The notes below the pieces were generated by a model. That model was not told the origin of the DNA and made no database searches. It was given only the letters and a program-made list of their open reading frames with translations. From NCBI RefSeq assembly GCF_037126465.1, contig NC_088202.1, forward strand, positions 128,850,123 to 128,914,122: 64,000 nt of DNA, given 5' to 3'. The DNA is from Ornithodoros turicata (taxonomy: Eukaryota > Arthropoda > Arachnida > Ixodida > Argasidae). Positions 10,026-22,046 of the stretch are shown piece after piece (within the stretch, counting starts at the first letter, position 1; every line of letters starts with the position of its first letter). Position numbers and translations under genes: made by a program.

Positions 10026-11070
10026 CTGGGCACGATACTTCAAAAAAGTATCTTCGATACTGATACTCGATACGCTCAAAAATTGTATTTCTGATATCGA
10101 TACAAGATACAGAACCAAAATTGATTTTCGATACAGATACTCGATACTGTAGCGTCGATACTTCGATACATAATTGAAATCCCGAATATAATAAAGCTGG
10201 TAATATGATTAGGGAAGTAAAAAAAGAAAAGAAACAATTCTCCGGAACTTTTAGTGTATTTTTATAGCGCACTCTTTCTGAAAGGACTTAAACGTTTCCG
10301 ACCGCACGGATTTAATGAAGCTGCACTGTTTGAGCAGCTAGCCTTGTTAGAACTTTAGGACTGAAGCCATGGGTACGTTGAAACGATCGCTTCCATTTTT
10401 GGCACGTGAGACGACGACACATTCTGACGACGTGACAGTAAAATATTTTTCATCCAAAATGGCGCACCGGAGTTTTGTCAGCCATAGCTGATACATACTT
10501 GATTTTCTTAGTTGGTCGTTGTGAATTTTGAGCTGTACAACGGGCTACAGTGCTCAAACTAAGCTGGCGGCTATTCTTTCGGCATAACAGACGTGGAATC
10601 CACAAGTTAAGTGGACGTGCCCTTGCGCACTGAGCAGGGGGACATCGGGCAGCGCAGCTCCAGAAGCCGTGAGGTTGGTCCTCTTTAAGCCGATATGGAT
10701 GACGCCGAGCGTTTTCAGTGCGCCAACCAACCAACCAACTGGAACCAACTAGAAGCCGCGCGCGCCCGCGTCCCAGAGCACGGACCAGGGCCAGGGCCTT
10801 CTCTCCTGGCGTCCTTGAAGATGGAGCGCACGCGGACGTAAGCTTCGAGCGAATTTATGGTCTACATGCCTACGCCGCTGCGGCCGGGCTTGTACTACCG
10901 CCTGAGCGAGCGCCGCCGACCCTAAGTCTCACAGCAGCCTCAATATTTGAGTATTTTCTTAGTATCGAGTATCGTTAAAATACACGATACACTAAAAACG
11001 TATTTTCGATACCGATACTCCGATACACAAAATGTATCGAAAGATAGTATCGAAGATACATACTGCCCAT
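10026..11070. mobile_element. DNA transposon with GTATC(GA)TAC subterminal arrays
   Basis: Ends are TGGGCACGATACTTC and its partial complement GATACATACTGCCCA. Both subterminal regions (10030-10170 and 10950-11065) are filled with GATAC / GTATC words in both orientations. The interior has no transposase. The design is hAT-like but no clean 8-bp duplication was found. Confidence 0.6.
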
Positions 11071-11252
11071 GACTGCTCTGCTATTATGATAGTAAGTTGA
11101 AAGTTCGACATCTTCTGTCTGCCTCTGCGTTGCTTACGAAGTCTTGGCTGATGACAAAGCTATCAGAAACTGACCGGTACAGGATCGGTGATTTCCAGAG
11201 TGAATTTGAGCAGGTAATGGGTATAATGGGGCAACGTTATCTTAGGCTATTG

Positions 11253-11957
11253 CAGACTTGTGCGTAACGCGTTACTAGTAATTGCGTTACTTGTAATCAA
11301 TTACCTTTATGAGTAATTTTTAGAGTAATCAGTTACTTTACTGTCAAAGTAATTTTTCGAGTAATCAATTACTTTTCTGAGTAATCGATTACTCAGTAAT
11401 TGATTACTTTTCCGGTAGAGATTAACTCATCTTTCAGATGTTCTGCCCCAAGTCAAGACCGTCGTGCAGTGAGCCTTTTTTGGACCGTTCTACTATACCA
11501 AGCGGAGGTCATTGTAATAAGGTTATGGAATTTCAGGGTCTCTCTCCCTAATCTCTTACTACACCAGTGTGGTGGTACCATTGTGGTAGCTTTGGAGGTG
11601 TAGTGAGTCATGGGAAGATCCACGCAATGCTCTTCCACAATCGGGTCAACGTCTTCCCAGGCGATAAATACAGTAGACATACAGATCTACTTGTCCTGCG
11701 CGTTTTTTGTTTTTCGTGTTATTTCAGTCGTTCCGCTGTTGAACGATTTCTTTCTTTCTTTCCCCCCCTCTGAGGCACACAAAGACGGGTATAATTAGCG
11801 TGAATGCAGAGTAACGACCGGAGTAACGCGTTACTTTTCTACTCGTTGCTCAATTACATTTGGAGTCCAGTAATTGGTAACGGTAATCAGTTACTTTTCC
11901 GTACAAGTAACGGTAACGGTAATCAATTACTTTTTTCGAGTAACGGGCACAAGTCTG
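11253..11957. mobile_element. Non-autonomous hAT element, GTAATCGATTAC arrays
   Basis: Terminal inverted repeats are CAGACTTGTGC / GCACAAGTCTG. The flanking 8-bp direct repeat GGCTATTG (11245-11252 and 11958-11965) is the hAT hallmark. Subterminal arrays of GTAAT(C/T)NATTAC and GTAACGCGTTAC lie at both ends. No transposase ORF is visible in the 705 bp, so it would depend on an enzyme encoded elsewhere. Confidence 0.88.
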
Positions 11958-12027
11958 GGCTATTGACAGTACTTTGTCGAAGGCGAAGTACTATATACGT
12001 CACCTCGAGTGTTGCAAAAATCGGCCA

Positions 12028-12276
12028 CACTCTTAAAAATGAACTTCGCCACATAGCACGCTCCTAGCCAACCATCAGCCCGAGTGACATCGTTCTGTCC
12101 CTTGATTTGTTGAAAAAGGGGGCGTACGCCTTTTTGTGACACGTATGCAGAAATGTTAATTGTCACAAAATGGCGTACGCCCTGCGTTTCCCACAAATCA
12201 AGAGTGATAGAGGTATCAATCTGTACAATGATTGGCCTTTCCGCGTGCTATGCGGTGAAGCTTTGTTTTAAGAGTG
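12028..12276. mobile_element. Hairpin MITE, GCGTACGCC subfamily
   Basis: It has the same termini as the family (CACTCTTAAAAATGAACTTC) and the central GGCGTACGCCTTTTTGTGAC inverted pair. This copy is more diverged, with arms that differ from each other near the right end. Confidence 0.85.
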
Positions 12277-12507
12277 CAGGGTGCACAATTTCAAAACATG
12301 CCGCCAAAATAAGGAGTCAGTTGCACAGAATGGGGGATGTCTGCGAGCATTTGCTTAAAACAAGGACCAAAAAGCTCGCTTTTGGCAATTTATTGAAGTG
12401 TCTGCGCAGGTACGTCGCCATGATCGGCTTGAAGTCAAGAAAACATTGACACATTGATCATGCCTGCAAGGACCCGGTTGCGTTGGATGTACTTGGATGA
12501 CATTACG

Positions 12508-13485
12508 CAGTGTTTGTACGTATCGCCGTTACAGTAACTTTTTCGGTATCGGAGTGGGTATCGTGATACTTTTTCAAATCGGTATCGGAAAAGTATTTCC
12601 GTTACAATTTTATGGTAACGCGATCTCTCTATCGTTACCGATACTTTTATTATCCCCCCCCTCCCCCCGTTTCTTCACTGACCATATTTCTCACTCTTAT
12701 TCATTGTGAATGGTCCGCTTAGCCCTCGACAAAAAGTGGACACTCCTACGTGCTCCGTAACACATGTCCACTGTGCTTCTTTGAGACTGCACGTCGTGGT
12801 TCAACAAGATAGTTGAGGTCAACGAACACAGGTCAAGTCTTTGATAGCGCGCTCTGGATTCCACAGCTAAGCTGCTGTGTCGCACTGAACCACGCTCACA
12901 TATATTGTGTATTGTGAACTTCGGATAGGATGCATAATGTAAAAAACCCCGAGACTAGGGAACACGAAGGGACAGACACAAACACGAAGTCTCAAAAGAC
13001 TTCGTGTTCATTCGTGTTCATTCGTCGTCGACTTCGTGTTCATTGAGACTTCGTGTTTGTGTCTGTCCCTTCGTGTTCCCTAGTCTCGGGGTTTTTTACA
13101 TTATGCATCATCTTCACCAGCTCGCTTGCTTCCTAGCCATTTTTTTCATTCGGATAGGAGTCCTTGGTCATTGCACTCCACGGTATGTGTGTTCCTGACC
13201 CTAACATAAGTGTCACACTAGCCTCTGTCAGCTGCTGGAGAGACCACGGCCTGCAAGGTTGGCAGAAGACGATTTCGAAGTCAAGCATAACGTGTCCAAG
13301 CTACATATGAAACATGCTGTCTTTTTACTGCAAAACTGTACACGTAAGCGATATTTCTATTTTGCATCATTTTCGTATCGCGTTACTTTTTTTAGTAACG
13401 GTACTTCGTTCACTTTCGATACTTTTTACTCAGGTAACCAGTATCGGTATCGCGATACATTATTTCGGTAACGGGTACAACGCTG
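12508..13485. mobile_element. hAT-like element with GGTATCG / CGTTACC arrays
   Basis: Ends are CAGTGTTTGTACGTATCGCC and its imperfect complement GGTAACGGGTACAACGCTG. Subterminal words GTTAC, GGTATCG and CGATAC cluster at 12520-12640 and 13370-13480. The flanks (ACATTACG / CATTTACA) are only loosely alike. A separate palindrome (12931-13107) lies inside. Confidence 0.55.
12931..13107. repeat. Nested palindromic foldback
   Basis: The ends TGCATAATGTAAAAAACCCC and GGGGTTTTTTACATTATGCA are exact complements. The arms extend about 70 bp through GGGAACACGAAGGGACAGAC. The centre holds CTTCGTGTTCATTCGTG-type repeats. Confidence 0.85.
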
Positions 13486-13762
13486 CATTTACATTTTGTT
13501 TGTGAATGACGCTGCCGGAAGGCATAGGCGCAACGGCTCGGCCATGCACAATTTAAGCATGCTCCCGCGCGCGCCGACATAAGTATACGCATGAAGAACC
13601 TGCCTTGCGTTCGCTTCTCCTAAATAGGAATATAGCGTTATATACGAAAATATACGAGCTCTCAGTCGAGGTTTTGTGAGAGTAAGAGAATTTGTCTGGT
13701 GACGAACTCAAGGTACCCATCAAATTTCATACTGGTGGCAACCAAGCTTCGCCATGGTGCTA

Positions 13763-13969
13763 CACTCTAAAAACAGAACTTCACCGCATAGCACGCTGTG
13801 CTCCAACCATTGTCAAGAATGATAGGGTTATCGCTTTCGATTTCGAGAGAGAGGGGCGTACGCCTTTTTTGCCACAAATAGGCGTACGCCCCCCTCTTGG
13901 CCCCTATCATTCTTGGCAATGGTTGGAGCACAGCGTGCTATGCGTTGAAGTTCCTGTTTTTAGAATGTA
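13763..13969. mobile_element. Hairpin MITE, second family
   Basis: This palindrome has CACTCTAAAAACAGAACTTC termini, arms through CTCCAACCATTGTCAAGAAT / ATTCTTGGCAATGGTTGGAG and a GGGGCGTACGCC centre. It shares layout and terminal words with the main family but the arm sequence is distinct. Confidence 0.85.
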
Positions 13970-14065
13970 TGAGGAAAAATTGTGAAGCATCAAAAGAAAC
14001 ATACATGATATAAAAAGGCGGACAGACCACATGGCAGCAACGGTACACTACAGCCATTACTACAC

Positions 14066-16430
14066 TCTAAAGTCCGTAACCCATAAATAGAAGTAAAAAA
14101 CTTGCAAACTTTTTACCTCTATTTCTAGAGGTAACTATGTTACCTATACTCTGAATAACCCTTGTACACAGGTTAAAGCATAACCTGTAGTCACTTTCCA
14201 CGTTGCTGCCCATGTAACTCTTACACAGAGGTTAAAGCATAACCTATACCCACCCACTGCGTTGCTAGGTTTGTAACCTTTATCTTAAAGTTATTCAGTG
14301 AAGCCATCTACACAGGAAGGCGAGGTGAGGCGTCCCTAAGAACATTGCACGAACTCCTAATAAAAGAAGCACACCACAGAGAAATGTGTCCTAACAGTAT
14401 TGGGTAATCATAACTATGCACTCGCGGATGCCGATTTGCCTGTACCTGAAGCAGAGTAAGCTCGACACGCGCATCTTTTTGGAAAAATAAAAAAAATCAC
14501 AATACTAAAAAAAATTGTGGAGCTCAGTTGCAAAAAAAAACGAGTAAGAATGGAACCACTGAAAACAAATTAAACGCATGTCACGAGTTTCCAAAAACCT
14601 CACGGAACTAAATATCGTTCACTGCATATGCCGCTATCGCACGTCCGCATGTAACCTTTGAATGGGCTGTAACCTTTACATCGAGCACAAATAACTTGTA
14701 TTTCACAAGTTAGGTGCGTATCAGAGTAACGTTAATGGAACTATCAGCTAGCGTAACCCCTTACAAAAATGCGAATGTGCTTTCAATTCACTGGCTAAAT
14801 GTCTCACTCAACAGGACGCAGTGAGATGTCAATTGGCCACCCATCGCAAGGTGATTGACTTCCGACTTGTTTTTGATTGATATTTGGCCAGCGTCTTTTG
14901 ATTTAGGCGCTGAGGCTTACATGTTTGTGTCGTCCCTAAGTGTGGTCTGCCTCGGCCAAATCTCGTTGTTTACGTCTTTTGATTGACTGTCAATAGACTT
15001 TTCTTAATTGCATTTTATGATGCTTGGCCAATGTCTTTTGATTGGCTGTCAATTGATGCTTGGCCAATGCTTTTTCATTGACTGTCAATTGTTTTTCCTA
15101 AATTGCCTTTTATGATGCTTTGGTAGTGCTTTTCGATTAAACGTCAGTTGCTACTTCGAAATTGACTTCGGACATAACTTATATTTCCTCGTGAGTACCT
15201 GTGCTGAAAATTTGTGTGGTGCTTGGGCACTACGTACCCGCGAACAGCGAATGAGCTACGCAGCAACCAAAACACAATATTGCGTATTCAATTTATTTTA
15301 TTGATATATGGCAGGAAATTATCTGCATGCAATGTCATTGGCACGCGAAATTAAGAAACAAGAAATAACAGGACAGATGAACTATATTTCTTGATGAGCA
15401 TATTGCTCAAACTGTTCTTCAAGGTGTGTGGGGAACACTGAATCGGATAAGCTTGAATTTATGCTTCACTCAACACACCATGATGCACCTGGTACGTTTA
15501 CCCTGTAATAAAGTGCTTTCCGTAAGCGAAATTACTGCTTAGCTCAAACAAACACTGCTGGGTGCTTGAGTCCTGTCTATGATGGCAACGGTGCGGCAAT
15601 GTGCCTGGGTGTACACACCCAAGACAGATTACGACTTTGGCCGAGAACGGTAATACCACGGTCACTCAATACTCTTTCTGGTCAGGACACTCGCGGGAGA
15701 ACTTCATTCGTTCGGGGGGAAACTTTAGTGTCTGCTGGTGCCTGCACGAGTGGCTTGCATAGTGTTTCTATGGGTGTTCCTTTGTGCTTGCGTTTTGAGT
15801 GCGTAAACAGAGGTTCTTTTTTAAATATCCTTGAAGTTTATCTACAAGAATGATCTACACATATAAAGGAGACTTCGCCTGATTCGAGCGTGCAGTATTT
15901 CGTGATGGCTGTGTGTTCCTCTTGGAAGGGGAACTTGACGTACGACGATGAGAGTGATTTGTTGAGCTCCTTCACTGTGTGACATGTATAGCATCAAACA
16001 CTAAGAACCGTAAAATTTTCAAATCTATATCATTCAACATGACATCAATACAATAACATGTAACAACTTGGGACGAAAGATGTAATGCAAAGTCGGCTTA
16101 GTAAAGGAAGTCCGCTCATACCTATTAGTTTTTGCTGCACCGGTAGCAGGTAGAGGGAGGGGTGATGTTTCTTTTCTGTTCTGTTTCTCTTTTGCATTTT
16201 TTTTTCTTCCTGCAATGCTTCTGCAATGCGTCAAAAGCTTCTGCGGACCATAAATTGCGGACTCTAGAGCCCATTCATGGCTGTGCATGTATAGTGCGAT
16301 TTCCTTGAGAAAGGCTAACACACGAGATTTTCTTCCCACTGCTTATCTCTTTCCAGCTTTTTTACCAGATACCACAGTGTTGTTCTCCATTCTGAACACC
16401 AAATGAAACTCCATTCCATATTTTAACGCG
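14066..16430. other. Repetitive, no gene recognised
   Basis: 14066-14760 holds GGTTAAAGCATAACCT-type short inverted words beginning with TACACTCTAAAG and is probably another degraded DNA transposon. 14810-15180 holds about 60-bp degenerate tandem units (CTTGGCCAATGTCTTTTGAT, GGCTGTCAATTGATG). 15200-16430 shows no supported gene. Confidence 0.4.
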
Positions 16431-16436
16431 ATGATA

Positions 16437-16660
16437 CACTCTTAAAAATGAACTTCACCGCACAGCACGCTCCTAGCCAACCATCGTCCAGAATGCCAGA
16501 ATGGAAGCGTACGCCATTTTTGTGACACTGATGCTCTGCATAATTGTCACAAAAAAAGCGTACGCCTACCGTTTTCAACAAATCAGGGCAGATAACGATA
16601 TCATTCGAGATGATGTTTGGCTACGAGTGTGCAATGCGGTGGAAAGTTCAGTGTAGTGTG
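16437..16660. mobile_element. Hairpin MITE, degraded
   Basis: The left terminus is CACTCTTAAAAATGAACTTC after TA, and the centre is AAGCGTACGCC...TTGTGAC with its complement. The left arm lacks about 35 bp present in the right arm, and the right terminus has diverged. Confidence 0.75.
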
Positions 16661-17572
16661 GCCGTTGAAGTTGACATCTGAATCTTGTCAGTCAAATTCA
16701 AGGCCACAATTCAGCAACAGGAAATTCTATTTAATAACTCGGCTTGAATCTTGTTGGACTCTGCAAAGGAACATTCAGGAGGCACCAATCATTGTGCCTG
16801 CTGGTTTTGTGTCTCACAACGAGTGCGTAAACATTGCTCTCTACGGTACGTTAAACCTTGTGCATGGCAAGATTATTAACGATCGAGCCATACGATTTAT
16901 AGCATGTGTATCCCTCGGCTCTCATACCTCCAGGATTTCTATTACGTACTACTTCTGAAGTCTTCTGTCTGCGCTGGAATAGAATCACCTGATAAGTTAC
17001 TGCTACGAGGAAAACCTCGCGTTCGGAAGTGTCGCCCTCACGCAATACCTACGGATGGAGTCATTAGCCTACAATATATCACTGGATTGAGCGATTGTGC
17101 GACCATCACAGCCACGGAAGTACGCGGAATATATGCGGCAAATCTGCAAAATTTACTGAACTGAAATGTACCGGTACCGCTTCGAGAATCGAGAATCTCC
17201 GCTACTAAATGTTCACACAGTGCTGCGAAGATGTCTGCTCCATGAAGGTGTCTCCCCCCGAAAGACGCGATCGCCCCAAGCGGGAGAAATTGTCCTAAGT
17301 TGTATTCGGAGTATTTAAGCACCGTAGTAATATACGCACATGCCTACGCCATGCACTGCCATGCATGCATGCCATAGAGGGGGCAGATATCCTGCGTGTA
17401 TTGCGTGGTATGGCAACGTCATCGTCATGTCAACCGATACCGTCAACGAAGCCGCTGTTGTGGCTATTGTAGCTACGCATAGCATCCAACGCCTTGGTAC
17501 AGAACAACCACAAGGTCGTAGTTACTATGCCTGAACCAGGACAGTCACAATGACAGATACAGTGTCGGACCT

Positions 17573-20500
17573 TTAATAGTTCTTTCTTGTACTATTCCAG
17601 AAGTAACATCCTGGTTTATCACTGGTCCCGAGCAGTGCCTTCATGTCGCTGGCGAGTTTCCCAGGTGTCTCCTTGCAGAAGGTCTCTTGGAAATACTTGT
17701 CACCAGAAAGCATTACGTTCACTCTGAAAGTGAAGCACACTTGTCATTGCTATAAGGTTATCTATTGGACGCCTACCTCGCCGGGAAAGACCCCGGTTTG
17801 GCCCCCGTGAAATCGAGCGATGTTTTGAGCTCGCATAGAGGCTGTAAGGGACCTTGTCAGTTCACGTTAAAATTTACACTATGGCATTTCTTACCGTCAT
17901 CATGCCGTAGAAAAAGAGCGCATTTTGTGAAACTGGTTCTACTTTATCCAAACGATATTCCGGCTGAGGAAACGCTCGCTGCAGCGCTATCGTCCGGTAG
18001 TACTAAATGAGAGAAGATATAGAATCTGTATTCGCACATAACACGGCCTCCTACTGCACTACGCAAGGCACCATGTACAGCTTGGGACAAAAGTTTACGG
18101 AACACGGCACCTGCGTATTTCTTCATCGGAGCCCTTCCCTGCTATCTATCAGAAGCGATCGAATAGGAAGACGAGGAATAGAAGTCAGCGGCCGACTTCA
18201 GGTTCGATTCGAGAAACACGCGGATTCGAACCGCGGACCTCCCAGTCTCCAAGCGCACGCGTTACCGCTGCGCCACCGGAGCTGGTCATGGCTATGACAT
18301 AGCGGGAACTTGCCGCATTGACCAGTGACCGATGACTTTTTGCGTTCAAGGATAAATAGTATTTTACTTGTATTTCAAATATTTTTGAAGTATTTTGTAC
18401 TAGTATTTGTATCTTAATTACTTTAATTTTCATGTATTTATACATTTATTATCTTATCTTAAATACGTTTGAGTATCTTGTGCATGTCTGGAAACGGGTG
18501 GCGGGCTATTCTATCCATCTCTCCACGTATGTCCACTCCTTTTTGCTGCTAGTTTGCCGCTCCATTGGAGATCCCGGTGTTCCGTAAACTTTTGTCCCAA
18601 GCTGTACTACTGCAGAGTGGACGCCAGTTACAGTGTGGGCCAGCTCAGCCGACATCCAGATCAAACAGGAGCCAGGTAACGTCGTTGCCTACACTGACCG
18701 TCGCGCTGTCCCTACGCCGGGCCTCACCGAAGAGGTCCCGTGCACCACACCCGGACGTTGTTCCAGCGGTTCCCGATGATGTTTTCGAGGCGCGCACGCT
18801 GATGTGCTTCGATGTGTGATGTGCTTAGCGTTGTACTGTCTAGTCGCACGTCCAAACGATGGACATGTTAACTGGACATCGCGAGGTACCATCGGTAGGT
18901 GCCGGTTTAGTTCCATTTATCTGGTATGCGATGGCGCATGTGAGACGGTACCGTATAGTAACCGTGGCATGGAACTGTTTCTTCGTCGGGACCGCGGACT
19001 GCTACGATGAACGGATTGAGTCGCAGGTAACATTCGGTTCGGCCGGATTCTCGGTTCCTCTCCTCTGCCATTTGTGCGGCGCCGCTCATGGTATACAGGG
19101 TGTCCCAGCTAAACACGAACATATTTTCCGAACTTTTTCCGAGATATAGCATACGCTGAAGGCAACTCCTAAGGCAACAAAAGCGACGAAGTTGTCCCAA
19201 TGAGAACATCTGGTCCCCTGACTCGCCTGATACCGGAGCAGTTTTCTGAACAAAAATCCGTGATCCGCAAAAAAATACCCCAACACCATGCAGAAATTGC
19301 TACCCAGGGTAAGGTCAGTTCACCGGTTTGATCTTCGACGCATGATGCGGCATACTTCACACTCATACTGGAGGTGAAGGAAAGACCGCAATGATCAATG
19401 AAGGGACCAGATGTTCTCATTGGGACAACTGCGTAGCTTTTATAAGCCTCGACATCGCCTCGAGTGCCCTTCAGTATATGCTATATTGCAATTGAAATCA
19501 ATTGCAATATAGCATATACTGAAGGGCACTCGAGGCATTTAGCTGGGACACCCTGTATAGTATTACACTGGTAATGCACACAAATGCACTACAAAGGTAG
19601 GTAAGGTAGGGCGCGTGGCTAACAAGAATACTGTATAGAGAGATGGCGACATACCCTGAGAGCTGGTGACACAGCTATTGAGTCCATGACTGTATCGTAT
19701 AACGATCCGACTGGAAGCTACGTAGGAATACGTGACATAGAAGCGTGACAAGCAGCATGGTGGCCACTCACCTTTTTCAGGGCAAAACACTCAAGTACGT
19801 CAACGAACTTCTTTGCTGTGTGAGAGCCTCTCCAGTCTCCAGGCAGATGAACGCCGGGATACACGTTTCCCCCTACGCAGAAAGCACAGATAGTATGGAC
19901 GAGAAGCATGGTACGGCGGGGACGATGCTCCAGGTATGAAAGAGCCCCCGCGTACCGCTACACATCGGTTCGCTCTCTCGGAACAACAACGCCAGGGGCG
20001 ACACCCCAATGCTGACCGTAATGTGGCGAGATACAGGCGTGAGATACAGATCGGTGTGTAATCTTGAAATATCCATCGCTGAATTCGACCGAAACCGAAG
20101 AGGCGCTCCTCGAAAGCTACGCCGACGAAGGCGGAAAGCGGTTTACCTGGTAGGAAAATCGGCGCCTCTCCATCGCTCCAAATCACTGCGCTGACGTGAG
20201 CGTTCCCGTTCGGGTACAAGTCGGGCATGGATCGGGCAGTGATGACTAAGTCGCCTAGAAATTACGCGCCTTACGACGGAGGAAGAGCCAGTTCTTACTT
20301 GGCGATGCCCAACGCGGAGTCGTGAGATCCCAGCGGTCTCATCCTAACGTAACTGTTGGTTGGGCTAGGGTTCTATTGTGCATCGTATATTGTGGTATAT
20401 TTGAGGTATTGTATATTTGTGGTATGTTTTTTCGGATCGCTTCTTTTCACTGGCGTTGACCCGCAAGGTTTTATCATGGGTGCCCTGCAGCTGCAGCAGA

Positions 20501-22046
20501 GTTCTGACCTAAATATCTGTTCTAGCCTTCTAGGACACCCCTGCTTGACATGCTTTTACTTTGCAACAATGGTCAGTCATACGAAAGAGCCGCGTTCACT
20601 CCCCTAGCCAAACTTTCGGACGATTTGGGAAACCGATAATATGCTTTCAACCACTCACGTTCACGTTCTTTTCTACGACGCCAACCAAAGGTATCTACTA
20701 CTACTTATCTTGCTACTTATTTCAAATACTTTTCAAGGTATCTTGAAGTCTGGCTGGTGGGGGCAGTGCGCCTTGCATGGTTAAAAAGCTTCAACATACC
20801 TACCTCTCTGATCAAGGGCCTTGAGCATGTTTCTTCCCACGAAGTATCCTATTCGTGCGTAGTTAAGCATGCTGCGAAAAACGTAATCACCGCATCACTC
20901 CGTTGCGGTGCCAGAGACGTATACGCCTATTGCTGAGGGCACAAGGTTTGGTTAGCGTCTTACTACAGTGCTGGTCCAACTGTCTCACAAGATGGACTAG
21001 ATGGCGATGCCAACAACAACAAGATCTATAGCAACTCACAATGAGTAGCTGTCTTTGAAGTGCAACGTTGAGAATACCCCAGGGGAAACATCTGTAGAGA
21101 AAGTGTGGGTTTTGACCACAGCCTCACATAATGAAAAGGACTCACATAATGAGTTAGTGCCGTAGCTGTAGGCTCCGAATAATCGTGTGGCCATCAGTCT
21201 GTGTCTGTTGGAGAAAATTTAGAATATTTAGTTTCAAAAATCTAGAAAACTGAAGACTTGACTTGAAGAGTGAAGTCTGAAGAAATCCGGGATCAGCGAG
21301 TAGTGCAGGCGTGTTCTTCGAGGCGATCTTCCAGTACGCTTCCATAAGTTTCTTTCGCATCTTTGGAACTCCATCGTCCGTAGCTTTGCCGCCAGCTACG
21401 CCGTCGATCTCCTGTTTTGAACAGTTACCCGTTAGCACGTTAGCAAGATCAAGTCCACATCAGTCCTGGGGATTAGAAGCTGCGCATGTGTGTATCTGCT
21501 CTCTATACCTCCCGGCTCGAAATGGCTAGGCAAAACGTCAAACAAGCGTCAATGCAGCGCATAGGCGAAACTGCACAACAACTGAACCGCTACAAAACAA
21601 AGACAAGCTCAAACATAGCTATGTTTGCTATGTGTATACCCTAAATCAGCACAAACTTGCTATGCAGGTAGTGGTAGAACAGTAGTAGTGAGTGAACACG
21701 AAAATCAGATCGTTACATGCACACAGCACGCCATACGCCACACTACGTATACGCCTACGTATACATAGCATAACATACGTATACATAGCATAACATACGT
21801 ATACATAGCATAACATACGTATACATAGCATAACATACGTATACATAGCAAACGTAATACACGTACGTACACTACATACGTATACATAGTTCTATACCAC
21901 TACTGAGCAACATGCGCGTGCAAATTGCGCGTGCAAGGTACACAGGGGTTAGTGCTTCCATGGACACATACCGTCTCGAACGCAGACAGGTCTTGCTTGT
22001 CACCTGTAGTGTTCAAATAGAACACTACCAGATTCATTGACTTGAG
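17573..22046 (-). CDS. M13 gene exons 11-19: degenerate catalytic domain
   Basis: Exons 13-16 are where M13 enzymes carry NAxY, HExxH and GENxAD. Here exon 13 reads PDLYPNGNAHVS...APIFLP. Exon 14 reads ITVSIGVSPLALLFRESEPM, with IGV conserved but ALLFR where HExxH should be. Exon 15 keeps GN...DW..S..KF...ECF. Exon 16 reads SLYDTVMDSIAV, with YDTVMD where GENIAD should be: the Asp is kept and the zinc-binding Glu is not. Exon 18 lacks the D-x-H motif but keeps the Arg before VN. Exon 19 ends in CYFW plus nine residues. Confidence 0.75.

Noticed and set aside
18195..18290. A genuine tRNA gene
   Set aside because: A and B boxes are present but there is no complete acceptor stem, and it lies inside a transposon.
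18640..18800. HISVRASKTSSG...ARDLFGEARRRD as the GENxAD exon of the M13 gene
   Set aside because: Only G-E is shared. The exon at 19717-19655 aligns better in position and phase.
19872..20228. The continuous frame from the exon at 20254 through GKPLSAFVGVAFEERL... as one long exon
   Set aside because: A GT donor right after ...IFLP and phase agreement with the next two exons explain the region better; the read-through part has no M13 similarity.
21756..21895. CRISPR-like or satellite array
   Set aside because: Units are 20 bp with no spacers; a simple tandem repeat in an intron.
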